From: Paracoccaceae bacterium
GTDB taxonomy: Bacteria > Pseudomonadota > Alphaproteobacteria > Rhodobacterales > Rhodobacteraceae
Length of the DNA stretch: 64,000 bases
Assembly (NCBI GenBank): GCA_024742705.1
Contig: JANSXZ010000001.1
Coordinates: 241,208 to 305,207 of the forward strand
Reading direction: 5' to 3'
In this document: one piece after another, positions 52,499 to 61,041 of the stretch
Layout of the letters: the number at the start of each line of letters is the position of its first letter
How positions within the stretch are numbered: position 1 is the first letter of the stretch
Program-made: the position numbers and the translations under genes
Notes under the pieces: generated by a model
The model's input: the letters and a program-made list of their open reading frames with translations, nothing else
Told to the model about the DNA's origin: nothing
The model's database searches: none

Positions 52499-54643
52499 AT
52501 GCAGGAATTCCGCTATGAAAAGGACGCCGACGGCATCGTGACCGTCACGATGGACATGTCGGGCCAGTCGGCGAACACCATGAACGCCAGGTATGTGCCT
52601 GCGATGGACGAAACCCTGAACCGGCTGCGTGCCGAAACGGATCTGACCGGGGTGATCTTTGCCTCGGCCAAGAAAACCTTCTTTGCGGGGGGCGATCTGC
52701 ATCTGTTGCTGGGCATTGATCATGCCGATGCGCAGACCCTCGACTATGTCGAGCAGAACAAGCGACCCTACCGCGAGATCGAACGCCTGCCGGTTCCGGT
52801 GGTGGCTGCGATCAACGGCGCGGCGCTGGGCGGCGGCTATGAGCTGTGCCTGGCGTGCAATCATCGGGTGATCCTGGACGTGCCGCAGGCGGTCGTGGGC
52901 CTGCCCGAGGTCACGCTGGGCCTGCTGCCCGGCGCGGGGGGTGTTGTGCGGTTGACAGCGCTTCTGGGGCTGGAGGCGGCATTGCCATTTCTGACCGAAG
53001 GCCGGCAACTTGGGCCGCGCGCGGCGCTGGCCGCCGGGCTGGTGGATCAGGTGGTTGCCGCGCCCGACGGGCTGATCGCGGCGGCCAGGGCCTGGATCCT
53101 GGCCAACCCCGACAGCCACACGCAGCCGTGGGACCGCAAGGGGTTCCGCTATCCGGGGGGCGACGCGGCGCATCCTCGGGTGCGGCAGGTGGCCACGATG
53201 GGCGCCGCGGTTCTGGTCAGCAAGACGCGCGGGCTGTTGCCGGCGCCGGCGCGGATCATGGACGTTGCGGTGAATTCCATGCGCATGGGGTTCGATTCGG
53301 CGCTGCGCAACGAAAGCCGCGGGTTGTGTGCGCTGCTGCCGACACCCGAAGCCAAGGCCGCGATCACGACCTTTTTCTTCGGCATGCAAAAGATCAAGTC
53401 CGGCAAGGTGCGCCCCGACGGGCCGCAATGGCGCCCGCGGCGCGCCGGGGTGATCGGCGCGGGCATGATGGGGGCCGGCATCGCGTGGGCGCAAGCGGCG
53501 GCGGGCTTGCCCACTTGGATCAGCGACACCGACCCAACCCGCGCCCGGGCGGGCCGGGCGCGGGCGGTCGCGCTGGCCGAAGCGCGTGTGGCCGCCGGGC
53601 GGATGGCGCCCGATGCGTGCGATGCCCTGTCCCGGCACATCACCGCAACCGACGATCCGGCGGCGATGCAGGGGGCCGATCTGCTGATCGAAGCCGTCTA
53701 CGAGGATCTGGCGCTGAAACAGCAGGTGATCGCCGCCAGCTTCGGGCGGCTGTCCGAGGGTGGCATCCTTGCCTCCAACACCTCGACGCTGCCGATTTCC
53801 GTTCTGGCCGAAAGCTGCCCGGCGCCCGAACGGTTCGTCGGCCTGCATTTCTTCAGCCCGGTCGAGCGCATGAAGATCGTCGAGATCGTGCAGGGCGCGC
53901 GCACGTCACCGGATACGTTGCGCATGGCCTACGACTATGTGCGCCAGATCGGCTATCTGCCCTTCGTCGTGCGTGACAGCCGGGGGTTCTTCACCTCGCG
54001 GGTGTTCGGCACCTATCTGGACGAAGGCCAGCGGTTGGTGCTGGACGGCATGGCGCCGGTCGCTGTCGAGAGGGCCGCGTGGATCGCCGGTATGCCATCG
54101 GGCCCGCTGGCCGTGCATGACGAGGTTTCCCTGGTGCTGTCGCGCCGGGTGCATGATACGCACCGCGATCTGGATGCGCTGCTGGGGGTGAAAGACGGCT
54201 ATCCCGCCGACACCGAAGGCACCCGCGGCCTGGCCTTTGCGCTGCTTGCCGCCGGGCGCGGCGGGCGGCATCACGGCGGCGGCTTCTATGATTATCCGAC
54301 CGACGGGGAAAAGCGGCTGTGGCCCGGACTGTCCGACTATCGCGGCACCGGGGCGGTTTCCGTCGACGATGCTGTCGAGCGCCTGTTGATGCGCCAGGCG
54401 ATCGAGGCCCTGCGCTGTCTCGACGAAGAGGTGGTGCGCTCCGAGGTCGAGGCCAATCTGGCCAGCATCTTGGCGATCGGGTTCCCGTCCCATACCGGCG
54501 GCGCGATCCAATACATCCGCGGCATCGGCATCGACCGCTTCGCGCGGCGTGCGGCCGATCTGGCGCAGGCGCATGGGCCGCGCTTTGCGGTGTCGGGTGC
54601 CGCGCTGGAACGGTTGCGCGGCGATCCTGCGGCGGCGGCCTGA
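52499..54643 (+). CDS. Bifunctional 3-hydroxyacyl-CoA dehydrogenase / enoyl-CoA hydratase, FadB-like
   Basis: A 714-residue fusion. Residues about 10-200 are an enoyl-CoA hydratase (AINGAALGGGYELCLACNHRV, with Glu of the LPEV(T)LGLLPGAGG loop). Residues about 320-500 form the NAD-binding 3-hydroxyacyl-CoA dehydrogenase domain (GVIGAGMMGAGIAWAQA, HFFSPVERMKIVEI with His of the catalytic pair), and the C-terminal domains complete it. It catalyses two steps of fatty acid beta-oxidation and works with the preceding thiolase. Confidence 0.93.
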   Translation: MQEFRYEKDADGIVTVTMDMSGQSANTMNARYVPAMDETLNRLRAETDLTGVIFASAKKTFFAGGDLHLLLGIDHADAQTLDYVEQNKRPYREIERLPVPVVAAINGAALGGGYELCLACNHRVILDVPQAVVGLPEVTLGLLPGAGGVVRLTALLGLEAALPFLTEGRQLGPRAALAAGLVDQVVAAPDGLIAAARAWILANPDSHTQPWDRKGFRYPGGDAAHPRVRQVATMGAAVLVSKTRGLLPAPARIMDVAVNSMRMGFDSALRNESRGLCALLPTPEAKAAITTFFFGMQKIKSGKVRPDGPQWRPRRAGVIGAGMMGAGIAWAQAAAGLPTWISDTDPTRARAGRARAVALAEARVAAGRMAPDACDALSRHITATDDPAAMQGADLLIEAVYEDLALKQQVIAASFGRLSEGGILASNTSTLPISVLAESCPAPERFVGLHFFSPVERMKIVEIVQGARTSPDTLRMAYDYVRQIGYLPFVVRDSRGFFTSRVFGTYLDEGQRLVLDGMAPVAVERAAWIAGMPSGPLAVHDEVSLVLSRRVHDTHRDLDALLGVKDGYPADTEGTRGLAFALLAAGRGGRHHGGGFYDYPTDGEKRLWPGLSDYRGTGAVSVDDAVERLLMRQAIEALRCLDEEVVRSEVEANLASILAIGFPSHTGGAIQYIRGIGIDRFARRAADLAQAHGPRFAVSGAALERLRGDPAAAA

Positions 54644-54678
54644 TCCGCGCGGCGCGCCCCGGCATCCGGGCGATGGGG

Positions 54679-54771
54679 CGGAGGTGGATGGGAATCGAAC
54701 CCACCACACGCCTTGGGCGACGCGTCCGTGGTTTTGAAGACCAGGGGGGCCACCAGACCCCTTTCACCTCC
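54679..54771 (-). tRNA. selC: Selenocysteine tRNA (anticodon TCA)
   Basis: A 93-base tRNA-like gene on the minus strand. The anticodon loop reads CTTCAAA (TCA anticodon), the T loop reads GGTTCGATTCC, the D arm has a GGGG/CCCC stem, and there is a long variable arm (TCGCC/GGCG). These are the marks of tRNA-Sec, which reads UGA as selenocysteine. The acceptor arm GGAGGTG pairs with CACCTCC for 7 of the usual 8 bases (position 8 is A opposite C) and the anticodon stem has one C-C mismatch. The CCA end is not encoded as such. The organism is therefore expected to have selA, selB and selD elsewhere. Confidence 0.88.
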
Positions 54772-54980
54772 GTGGAAGGCCACACTAGGCGATGGAAACG
54801 ACAGGCGAAAGGATCAATTCCCCGACCGACGCGGCAGGCTGGCGCCGGCGCCGTGTGCGGCCGTTCCGGGCGGTTGTGCCGCCAGGCCGGGCAGCGGCGC
54901 GATTCGGTGCCGGCCGCTTGCCGACATGCGGGTGAACGGCCTAGTCTGGCGCCTGTACCTCATCGGGAGACTGGCGGACC

Positions 54981-56222
54981 ATGGCAAATCTTGATCGCTT
55001 GCGCGCCGCGCGGTTGATGTCGGAGGCGGGCATCGACGCGCTGCTGCTGTTTTCGCCGGAAAGCTTTTCCTATGCCACCGGCGCGGCGGCCGGCGTGGCG
55101 ACCATGTGGCGCACGGCGGGGGCGGTCGCGGTGCTGGTGCCCGCGGATCCGGCGTTGCCGGAAACCGCCGTGGTCAGCGATCTTTTCGCCGCCGGCTTTC
55201 GCGCCTCAAGCCATATCGAGGATCTGCGCGAAAGCCCGATATGGGTGGAAACCGCCCGCCTCGATGCGATCGACGAAACCGTCGCGGCCGACGATCTGAT
55301 CGCGGATGCCTGGCGTCGGGCAGGGCGGACCGAAGGGTTCGCGCGCCCGACCACCTTCGATCCGCTGGTCTGTTATCGGCACCTGCGCGATGCGCTGGGC
55401 GATCGCGGCCTGTCGCACGGGCGCATCGGTTTCGAAGCCTCGGCGATTTCGGTGCAGCACTTTCCGGATCTGCGCGCGACGCTTGAAGGCGTCGATCTGG
55501 TCGATGCGGGCGATACCCTGGCGCGGCTGAAGATGGTCAAGACCGACAGGGAAATCGCCAACCTGCGGCTGGCCGTCGAGATCGCCGAGGCGGGGATTCG
55601 CAGCGTGACCGGCGCCGTTTCCACCGGCGTCACGCGCGACGCGCTGGCCGCAGCCTGGAGCGCCGGTATCGCCGCGCATCCCCGGCACGACCGGCTGAGC
55701 GGCGCGTGGGAGTACATCTCGGTGGGGCCCAATCCCTGGGGCGGGAATGCAACCGCGCGGGCGGGCGATCTGGTGAAGGTCGATGTGGGCTGTCTGGTGG
55801 AAGGCTACACTTCGGATACCGGGCGCACCTTTGTCCTGGGGCCGCCGACGGCCGTGCAGAAACGGATCTTTGATGCGCTGTCACGCGGGTTCGAGGCCGG
55901 TGCGCAACTGTTGCAGCCGGGCACGCCCCTGTCGCTGGTGCACGCGCGTACCCTGGCCGCGATCCGGGCGGCGGGGTTTCCCGGCTATACGCGCGGTCAT
56001 TTCGGCCACGGGCTGGGCGCCGGAACCGGCAGCGAGGAATGGCCGTTCTTCTCGGCCGACGCGAGGACGGTGCTTGAGCCGGGCATGGTAATGGCCTTCG
56101 AGTGCCCCTGGTACATCGACGGGCTGGGCGGCATGATTGTCGAAAACCAGGTGCTGATCACGCAGGACGGCCACGAGATGATGAACACGCTGCCGCGCGA
56201 CCTGATCCAGATCGGCCCCTGA
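54981..56222 (+). CDS. M24 metallopeptidase (Xaa-Pro aminopeptidase-like)
   Basis: A 413-residue protein with an N-terminal creatinase-like domain and a C-terminal pita-bread metallopeptidase. All five metal ligands are visible: Asp pair in KVDVGC and SDTGRTF, His in GHFGHGLG, Glu in AFECPW and Glu in IVENQV. It cleaves N-terminal dipeptides with proline, or creatine-like substrates. Its neighbour is a TRAP transporter operon, convergent with it, which may import its substrate or product (inference). Confidence 0.88.
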   Translation: MANLDRLRAARLMSEAGIDALLLFSPESFSYATGAAAGVATMWRTAGAVAVLVPADPALPETAVVSDLFAAGFRASSHIEDLRESPIWVETARLDAIDETVAADDLIADAWRRAGRTEGFARPTTFDPLVCYRHLRDALGDRGLSHGRIGFEASAISVQHFPDLRATLEGVDLVDAGDTLARLKMVKTDREIANLRLAVEIAEAGIRSVTGAVSTGVTRDALAAAWSAGIAAHPRHDRLSGAWEYISVGPNPWGGNATARAGDLVKVDVGCLVEGYTSDTGRTFVLGPPTAVQKRIFDALSRGFEAGAQLLQPGTPLSLVHARTLAAIRAAGFPGYTRGHFGHGLGAGTGSEEWPFFSADARTVLEPGMVMAFECPWYIDGLGGMIVENQVLITQDGHEMMNTLPRDLIQIGP

Positions 56223-56232
56223 GCCCGTTGCG

Positions 56233-57528
56233 TCACATCGCGACGCCGGGCAGGAACAGCGCGATCTGCGGCACCGCCGTCAGCAGGGCGATCCCCGACA
56301 GCAGGATCAGCCAGTAGGGCACCGTCGCGATGGCGGTTTCCCCAAGCGTCACCTTTTCCTTGGTGACCGATACAAGCACCGAAAGATTCAGCCCGACAGG
56401 CGGTGTGACCTGCCCGATCTCGATCATTATGGTGATGATCACGCCCAGCCAGATGGCATCGTACCCCAGCCCCACCATCAACGGCACGACGATGGGCAGG
56501 GTCATGATCATCAGCGACAGCCCGTCGAAAAAGCACCCCAGCACAAGATAGACAAGAACGACGACCGCCAGAACCGTGAGCGCGCCCAGATCGGCGGCGC
56601 GGACCGTTTCCAGAATCGCCTGCGGCACGCCCAGAAGGCTGACCGCTTGTGCCAGGATCGTTGCGCCCACGACGACAAATGCGATGGACGCAAACAGCAG
56701 CGTTGCCGCGTGGATGCTGTGGATCAGCGATCTGAGCGTCAGCGTACCCCAGAACCGTCCGACAAGGATTGTTGCGATAACGCCGATTCCCGCCGCCTCG
56801 GTCGGGGTGGCGATGCCGAAGGCGATGCTGCCCATGATCGCGAAAATCAGCAGCGCGAAGGGCCAGAGGCCCAGAAGGCTGCGCAACACGGTGGCCAGAC
56901 CGACGCGCGGCGCCGTGTCGGGGGCCAGATCGGGGCGCATCCGGCAGCGCAGCAGGATGTACACCATGAACAGCGCGGCAAACATCAGCCCGGGCACCAG
57001 TCCGGCCAGAAACAGCCGCCCGATCGAGGTTTCGGTCAGCGCCCCATAAATCAGCAAGGACAAGCTGGGCGGGATCAACAGCCCCAGCGTGCCGCCGCCA
57101 GCCAGAGATCCGACGACCATCCTGCGGTCATAGCCGCGCGCCGTCATTTCGGGATAGGCCACCGATCCCACCGCCGCGGCGGTGGACAGGCTGGACCCGC
57201 TGACCGCACCAAAAAGGGTGCACACCGCAATATTGGTGTGCAATAGCCCACCGGGAACACGCTGGAACAGAGGCGATAGGGCGGCGTATATCCTTTGGCT
57301 GACGCCGCTGCGCAGCATGATCTCGCCCAGGATGATGAACAGCGGTATCGCGCTGAGCGTGAACGAGTTGAGCACGTTCCAGACCGCGTCGATGGCAACG
57401 AAGGTCGATCCGCCGGCGACGAACTGAAGGATCAGGAACCCGGTCAGGCCCAGCGCCGCCCCAAGGGCGAGGCCCGAGCCGGCGAAAACAGTCAGCCCGC
57501 CCAGAAGCACGGTCCAGAACAGCGCCAT
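56233..57528 (-). CDS. TRAP transporter large permease
   Basis: About 431 residues with some twelve hydrophobic helices (ALFWTVLLGGLTVFAGSGLALGAALG; GALTETSIGRLFLAG; VLVYLVLGCFFDGLSLMIMTLPIVVPLMVGLGYD). It matches the DctM large subunit, which carries the transport pathway for the periplasmic binding protein. Its ATG shares one base with the stop of the small permease gene. Substrate is unknown. Confidence 0.93.
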   Translation of the reverse strand: MALFWTVLLGGLTVFAGSGLALGAALGLTGFLILQFVAGGSTFVAIDAVWNVLNSFTLSAIPLFIILGEIMLRSGVSQRIYAALSPLFQRVPGGLLHTNIAVCTLFGAVSGSSLSTAAAVGSVAYPEMTARGYDRRMVVGSLAGGGTLGLLIPPSLSLLIYGALTETSIGRLFLAGLVPGLMFAALFMVYILLRCRMRPDLAPDTAPRVGLATVLRSLLGLWPFALLIFAIMGSIAFGIATPTEAAGIGVIATILVGRFWGTLTLRSLIHSIHAATLLFASIAFVVVGATILAQAVSLLGVPQAILETVRAADLGALTVLAVVVLVYLVLGCFFDGLSLMIMTLPIVVPLMVGLGYDAIWLGVIITIMIEIGQVTPPVGLNLSVLVSVTKEKVTLGETAIATVPYWLILLSGIALLTAVPQIALFLPGVAM

Positions 57529-58079
57529 CAGGGGGTTTCGCCCGCTGGTGATGCCGCCGTGCCGGGGCGGCCGGTTCCGATGCCGCCGCGGATGACGAAG
57601 GCCAGAGCCGTGAGAAACATCGAAACCGGCAGCAGCGCCATCCACGGATACATCAGCAGGCGGCCAACCTCGGTCTTGATGCCGCGCATGTAGGCAAATT
57701 CAAACCACGGCAGGCACAGCGCGAAGAACCACAGGCAGAACCCCGCGCCCAGCAGCCCGGCCAACAGGTTCACCCGCCACCGCGTCGGCCCGGTGAGCGG
57801 TGCGACCAGGATCTGAACCCGCACATGTTCGGCCCGCAGCGTTACCAGCGGCAGCGCCAGAAAGAAGGCTGCTGTCATCAGAAGACCCACCAGTTCTTCG
57901 GTAAAGCGCAAGGGTGTGAAGGCGAGATAGCGCATCGTCACGCTGGCGCCGATCAGCAAGATGATCGCGCTGGCCGCGATGGCCGCCAGAACGGCCATCG
58001 CGATGAAAATCGGGGTCACGACCCTTTCGAGCCAGGTCAGCAAAGCCGGTCCGGCTTTCCCGATGGTCGCGCCGGCCAA
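57528..58079 (-). CDS. TRAP transporter small permease
   Basis: About 183 residues with four helices (VVTPIFIAMAVLAAIAASAIILLIG; ELVGLLMTAAFFLALPL; LLAGLLGAGFCLWFFALCL; LPVSMFLTALAFVIRGG), as in DctQ. No ATG lies in the right place. A TTG at 58079, 3 bases after the binding protein stop codon, gives a family-like N-terminus and is used here with moderate confidence. The longer open frame from 58160 overlaps the binding protein gene. Confidence 0.8.
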   Translation of the reverse strand: MAGATIGKAGPALLTWLERVVTPIFIAMAVLAAIAASAIILLIGASVTMRYLAFTPLRFTEELVGLLMTAAFFLALPLVTLRAEHVRVQILVAPLTGPTRWRVNLLAGLLGAGFCLWFFALCLPWFEFAYMRGIKTEVGRLLMYPWMALLPVSMFLTALAFVIRGGIGTGRPGTAASPAGETP

Positions 58080-58081
58080 AC

Positions 58082-59092
58082 TCAGCGTCCCAGAACGGCC
58101 AGGATGCGTTCGCGGTACTCGGGCGCCTTGCCGCCCGCTTCCTGTGCCATTTCCTCCCATGTGGCCGAAGCGGCGCCCAGAAAGGCCGCGCGGTCCTCAT
58201 CGGAAAACGGCTCGACGAATTCCAGCCCCTGTTCGGCCAGTTTCGCACGCGCCGCCTGTTCGTTTTCCTCGGCCTGGGAATATTCGTTGGTGCGTTCCCA
58301 GACCCGCGCCGCCGCTGTGGTGACCGCATCGCGTTCCGCATCGCTCAGGCTGTTCCACGCATCCTGCGAGGCGCCCAGAACGTAGGGCACACCGGCGACC
58401 GGATACAGGTACGAGGCGTATTTGGTCACCTCCTGCAACGAAATCGTATGGGCGAAGAGCGCCGGATAGACGGCGCAATCGACGACCCCTGTCTGCAGCG
58501 CCACATAAAGATCGTTCTGGCCGACGATCTGGGCCGATACGCCCAGCTTGGTGAATGTCTCGACCTGGTCGTTGCTCCAGACCCGCAGTTTCTTGGTCCG
58601 CAGGTCATCGAGGCTGCGCACCGGATCCTCGCGGCAGAAGATCGACGCCTTCAGCAAGGGCAGCGCCATGAAGCCGGTCGGTACGATGTCCCACTCGGCC
58701 AGCACCTCGGCATAGATCTCCTGGATTTCGGGAAGGGCCGCGATCAGTTCTTCGGGGCTGCCCACCGATCCCTGCACCATCACGGCATTCAGGGCCGGAA
58801 CGTCGCGGCCCAGGTAGTTCGCCCAGACCAGCCCCATTTCGACCGCGCCGCGTGGCAGCCAGCGCGCGACATCGTTGTCCTTGAGGTTCAGCGATCCGCC
58901 GTGGAAGACATCGATCGTCAGGCTACCGCCGGTCAGATCGGCGACCTCCGAGGCGAAGGTTTCCAGCTGTTTCGATTCGCCGCGGCCTTCGGGCAGGCCG
59001 TTGTTGAACTTCCATTCCGCCGCAAGGGTCGGGTTCGCGGACAAACCCATCGCGATGACGGTCGAAAGCGAGAAAAGCGTGGTCTTGAGCAT
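58082..59092 (-). CDS. TRAP transporter periplasmic binding protein (DctP type)
   Basis: A 336-residue protein with a signal peptide ([21 protein letters not shown]). Typical DctP features include [24 protein letters not shown] at the start of the mature chain, the central ligand-binding region around [21 protein letters not shown] and the Arg that would bind a carboxylate. Ligand unknown. First gene of the TRAP operon. Confidence 0.92.
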   Translation of the reverse strand: MLKTTLFSLSTVIAMGLSANPTLAAEWKFNNGLPEGRGESKQLETFASEVADLTGGSLTIDVFHGGSLNLKDNDVARWLPRGAVEMGLVWANYLGRDVPALNAVMVQGSVGSPEELIAALPEIQEIYAEVLAEWDIVPTGFMALPLLKASIFCREDPVRSLDDLRTKKLRVWSNDQVETFTKLGVSAQIVGQNDLYVALQTGVVDCAVYPALFAHTISLQEVTKYASYLYPVAGVPYVLGASQDAWNSLSDAERDAVTTAAARVWERTNEYSQAEENEQAARAKLAEQGLEFVEPFSDEDRAAFLGAASATWEEMAQEAGGKAPEYRERILAVLGR

Positions 59093-59289
59093 TGTCGAAC
59101 TCTCTGTTGGTTGCGGTTTTTCAGAACCCTACCGGCCGGCGCAATCCCCGGCAAGCGCTGCGGTGCCGTCGCGGGGCAACTGCCGGCACAAGCGCCGGAA
59201 ATCCCGATGCAAATGCGGTTTGTTGGGCAGATGCGTGGCCGCCGCGATGCCCCGCGGGTTCGCCCGCCGCGGTCCGGCTGGCCTGATCT

Positions 59290-60057
59290 TCAATCCACCG
59301 ATTGCACGTGGGTTTCCTGCATCGCCTTGGTGTGCTTGACCTGCGCCAGGTACGAGAACGGCAGCGACGCCAGATAACAGACATTGCCCGCGATCAGAGT
59401 TGGCCAGGGGAAAACCGCCAGACATATGGCCAGGGCCAGTGCCAGTACGATCGCAACGGGAAAATGGCCGCGCCGGATGCTTGCGTGCTTGATCGAAACT
59501 GTCGGGATCGTGCTGACCGCCAGCAAGCCCACCCCGATGATGTATGCGGCGCGCGCGACGGGCAGTTCGGTTTGATGCCAGCCGTGCAGGTGCATGAAGA
59601 TCGGCATCAAGGCGAGACAGGCGAGAGCGGGCGCCGGGACGCCGATGAAGTGATCGTCTTTCTTCGGGTCCGCGCCGGCGCTTTTCATCACCAGGTTGAA
59701 CCGCGCCAGGCGCAGCGCGCAGCAAACCGCCAGAACCAGTATCGCGGTGAACCCCAGCCAGTCGTATTCGGTTCCGATGTACAGCGTGTTGTACAGCAGG
59801 ATGCCCGGCACGATGCCGAAGTTGAAGAAATCGGCCAGCGTATCCAGTTCGGCGCCGAAGGGGCTGGCGACATCGAGAAACCGCGCCAGCTTGCCATCGG
59901 CGGCGTCCAGGAAGACCGCGAGCAAGATGAAGCACAGCGCCATCTCGATGTCGCCCTCGAGGCTCATGCGGACCGAAACCATGCCGGCACAGATCGCAAG
60001 TGCGGTCACGATGCTGGGCAGGACATGGCGCAGGGTGATGCCGGTTTGTGTGTTCAT
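59290..60057 (-). CDS. pssA: CDP-diacylglycerol-serine O-phosphatidyltransferase
   Basis: About 255 residues, an integral membrane CDP-alcohol phosphotransferase with the motif [26 protein letters not shown] (D-x2-DG-x2-AR-x8-G-x3-D-x3-D). It makes phosphatidylserine from CDP-diacylglycerol and serine. The ATG at 60057 overlaps the stop of psd by 4 bases. Together with psd it makes phosphatidylethanolamine. Confidence 0.93.
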   Translation of the reverse strand: MNTQTGITLRHVLPSIVTALAICAGMVSVRMSLEGDIEMALCFILLAVFLDAADGKLARFLDVASPFGAELDTLADFFNFGIVPGILLYNTLYIGTEYDWLGFTAILVLAVCCALRLARFNLVMKSAGADPKKDDHFIGVPAPALACLALMPIFMHLHGWHQTELPVARAAYIIGVGLLAVSTIPTVSIKHASIRRGHFPVAIVLALALAICLAVFPWPTLIAGNVCYLASLPFSYLAQVKHTKAMQETHVQSVD

Positions 60058-60746
60058 TCGGCCAATCCCGGCCGCACGGCATTCGGTTCCGCCAGATCGG
60101 CCAGAACGGTTTCGCCGGCTACAGCGGTCTGCCCGACCGCGACCAGAGGGCCGACGCCCGGCGGCAGGTAGATATCCAGACGGCTGCCGAAGCGGATCAG
60201 GCCGAACCGGTGCCCGATCGCCAGATCGTCGCCCTCGCCGACAAAGCACACGATCCGCCGGGCCACCAGCCCCGCGATCTGCACCACGCCGATGCGCGTG
60301 CCGTCGGGTGCCTCGATGGCGATGCTGTTGCGCTCGTTATGCTCGCTGGCCTTGTCGAGAGACGCGTTCAGAAATTTGCCATGGCGGTAGACGACATGCG
60401 TGACCTTGCCGGCAATAGGCGCGCGGTTCACATGGCAGTTGAAGACGTTCATGAACACCGAAACCCGGACGACCGGGGCATCGCCCAGCCCCAGATCGTC
60501 GGGCGGCACCAGCTTTTCGATCAGCGAAACGATGCCGTCCGCGGGGGACACGACCAGCCCGCTCTGCTGTGGAACCACCCGCACGGGGTCGCGGAAAAAA
60601 TAATAGCACCAGACAGTTGCACCAACGCCCAGCCAGAACAAAGGGGTCCAGACAAACAGCAGCGCAAGCGAGACGGCAGCGAATATGGCAACGAACTTGC
60701 GGCCTTCCTTGTGCATGGGGACCGCAACGATCTTGAGCATGTTCAT
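60054..60746 (-). CDS. psd: Phosphatidylserine decarboxylase (short, PSD-A type)
   Basis: A 230-residue proenzyme that cleaves itself at a Gly-Ser bond to form a pyruvoyl cofactor. The site is FGSR in [12 protein letters not shown] near the C-terminus. The N-terminus has membrane segments ([34 protein letters not shown]). The catalytic Asp/His region reads ADGIVS and [16 protein letters not shown]. It decarboxylates phosphatidylserine to phosphatidylethanolamine. First gene of the psd-pssA operon. Confidence 0.93.
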   Translation of the reverse strand: MNMLKIVAVPMHKEGRKFVAIFAAVSLALLFVWTPLFWLGVGATVWCYYFFRDPVRVVPQQSGLVVSPADGIVSLIEKLVPPDDLGLGDAPVVRVSVFMNVFNCHVNRAPIAGKVTHVVYRHGKFLNASLDKASEHNERNSIAIEAPDGTRIGVVQIAGLVARRIVCFVGEGDDLAIGHRFGLIRFGSRLDIYLPPGVGPLVAVGQTAVAGETVLADLAEPNAVRPGLAE

Positions 60747-61041
60747 CTGGCATCGTTCCGATCTACAAAAGGGTAACCAGCACTATAGCAGCCAAAAAGG
60801 CCGGATTTGCAACCGGCATGCACATGGTTGCCGCCGATCCAGGCCGCCCGGTGGCCCGCGATGCGGCGCGGCCCCCGCGCCGGAACCCGCCGGGCGATGC
60901 CCGCGCGGCGCGGGGCATGGCGGCCGGGCGCTGGATATGGCGGCATCGAAACCCTAGCCTGGTTCACCGTTCGCATACAGGGTGATAGCCCGGTAAGGTG
61001 AACAGCCTGTTACCGGCGCCGCCACAGGCGGACGGGCCGGA

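Noticed and set aside
51326..53848. 840-codon open frame antisense to thiolase and fadB.
   Set aside because: Covers two convincing genes on the other strand and shows no domain.
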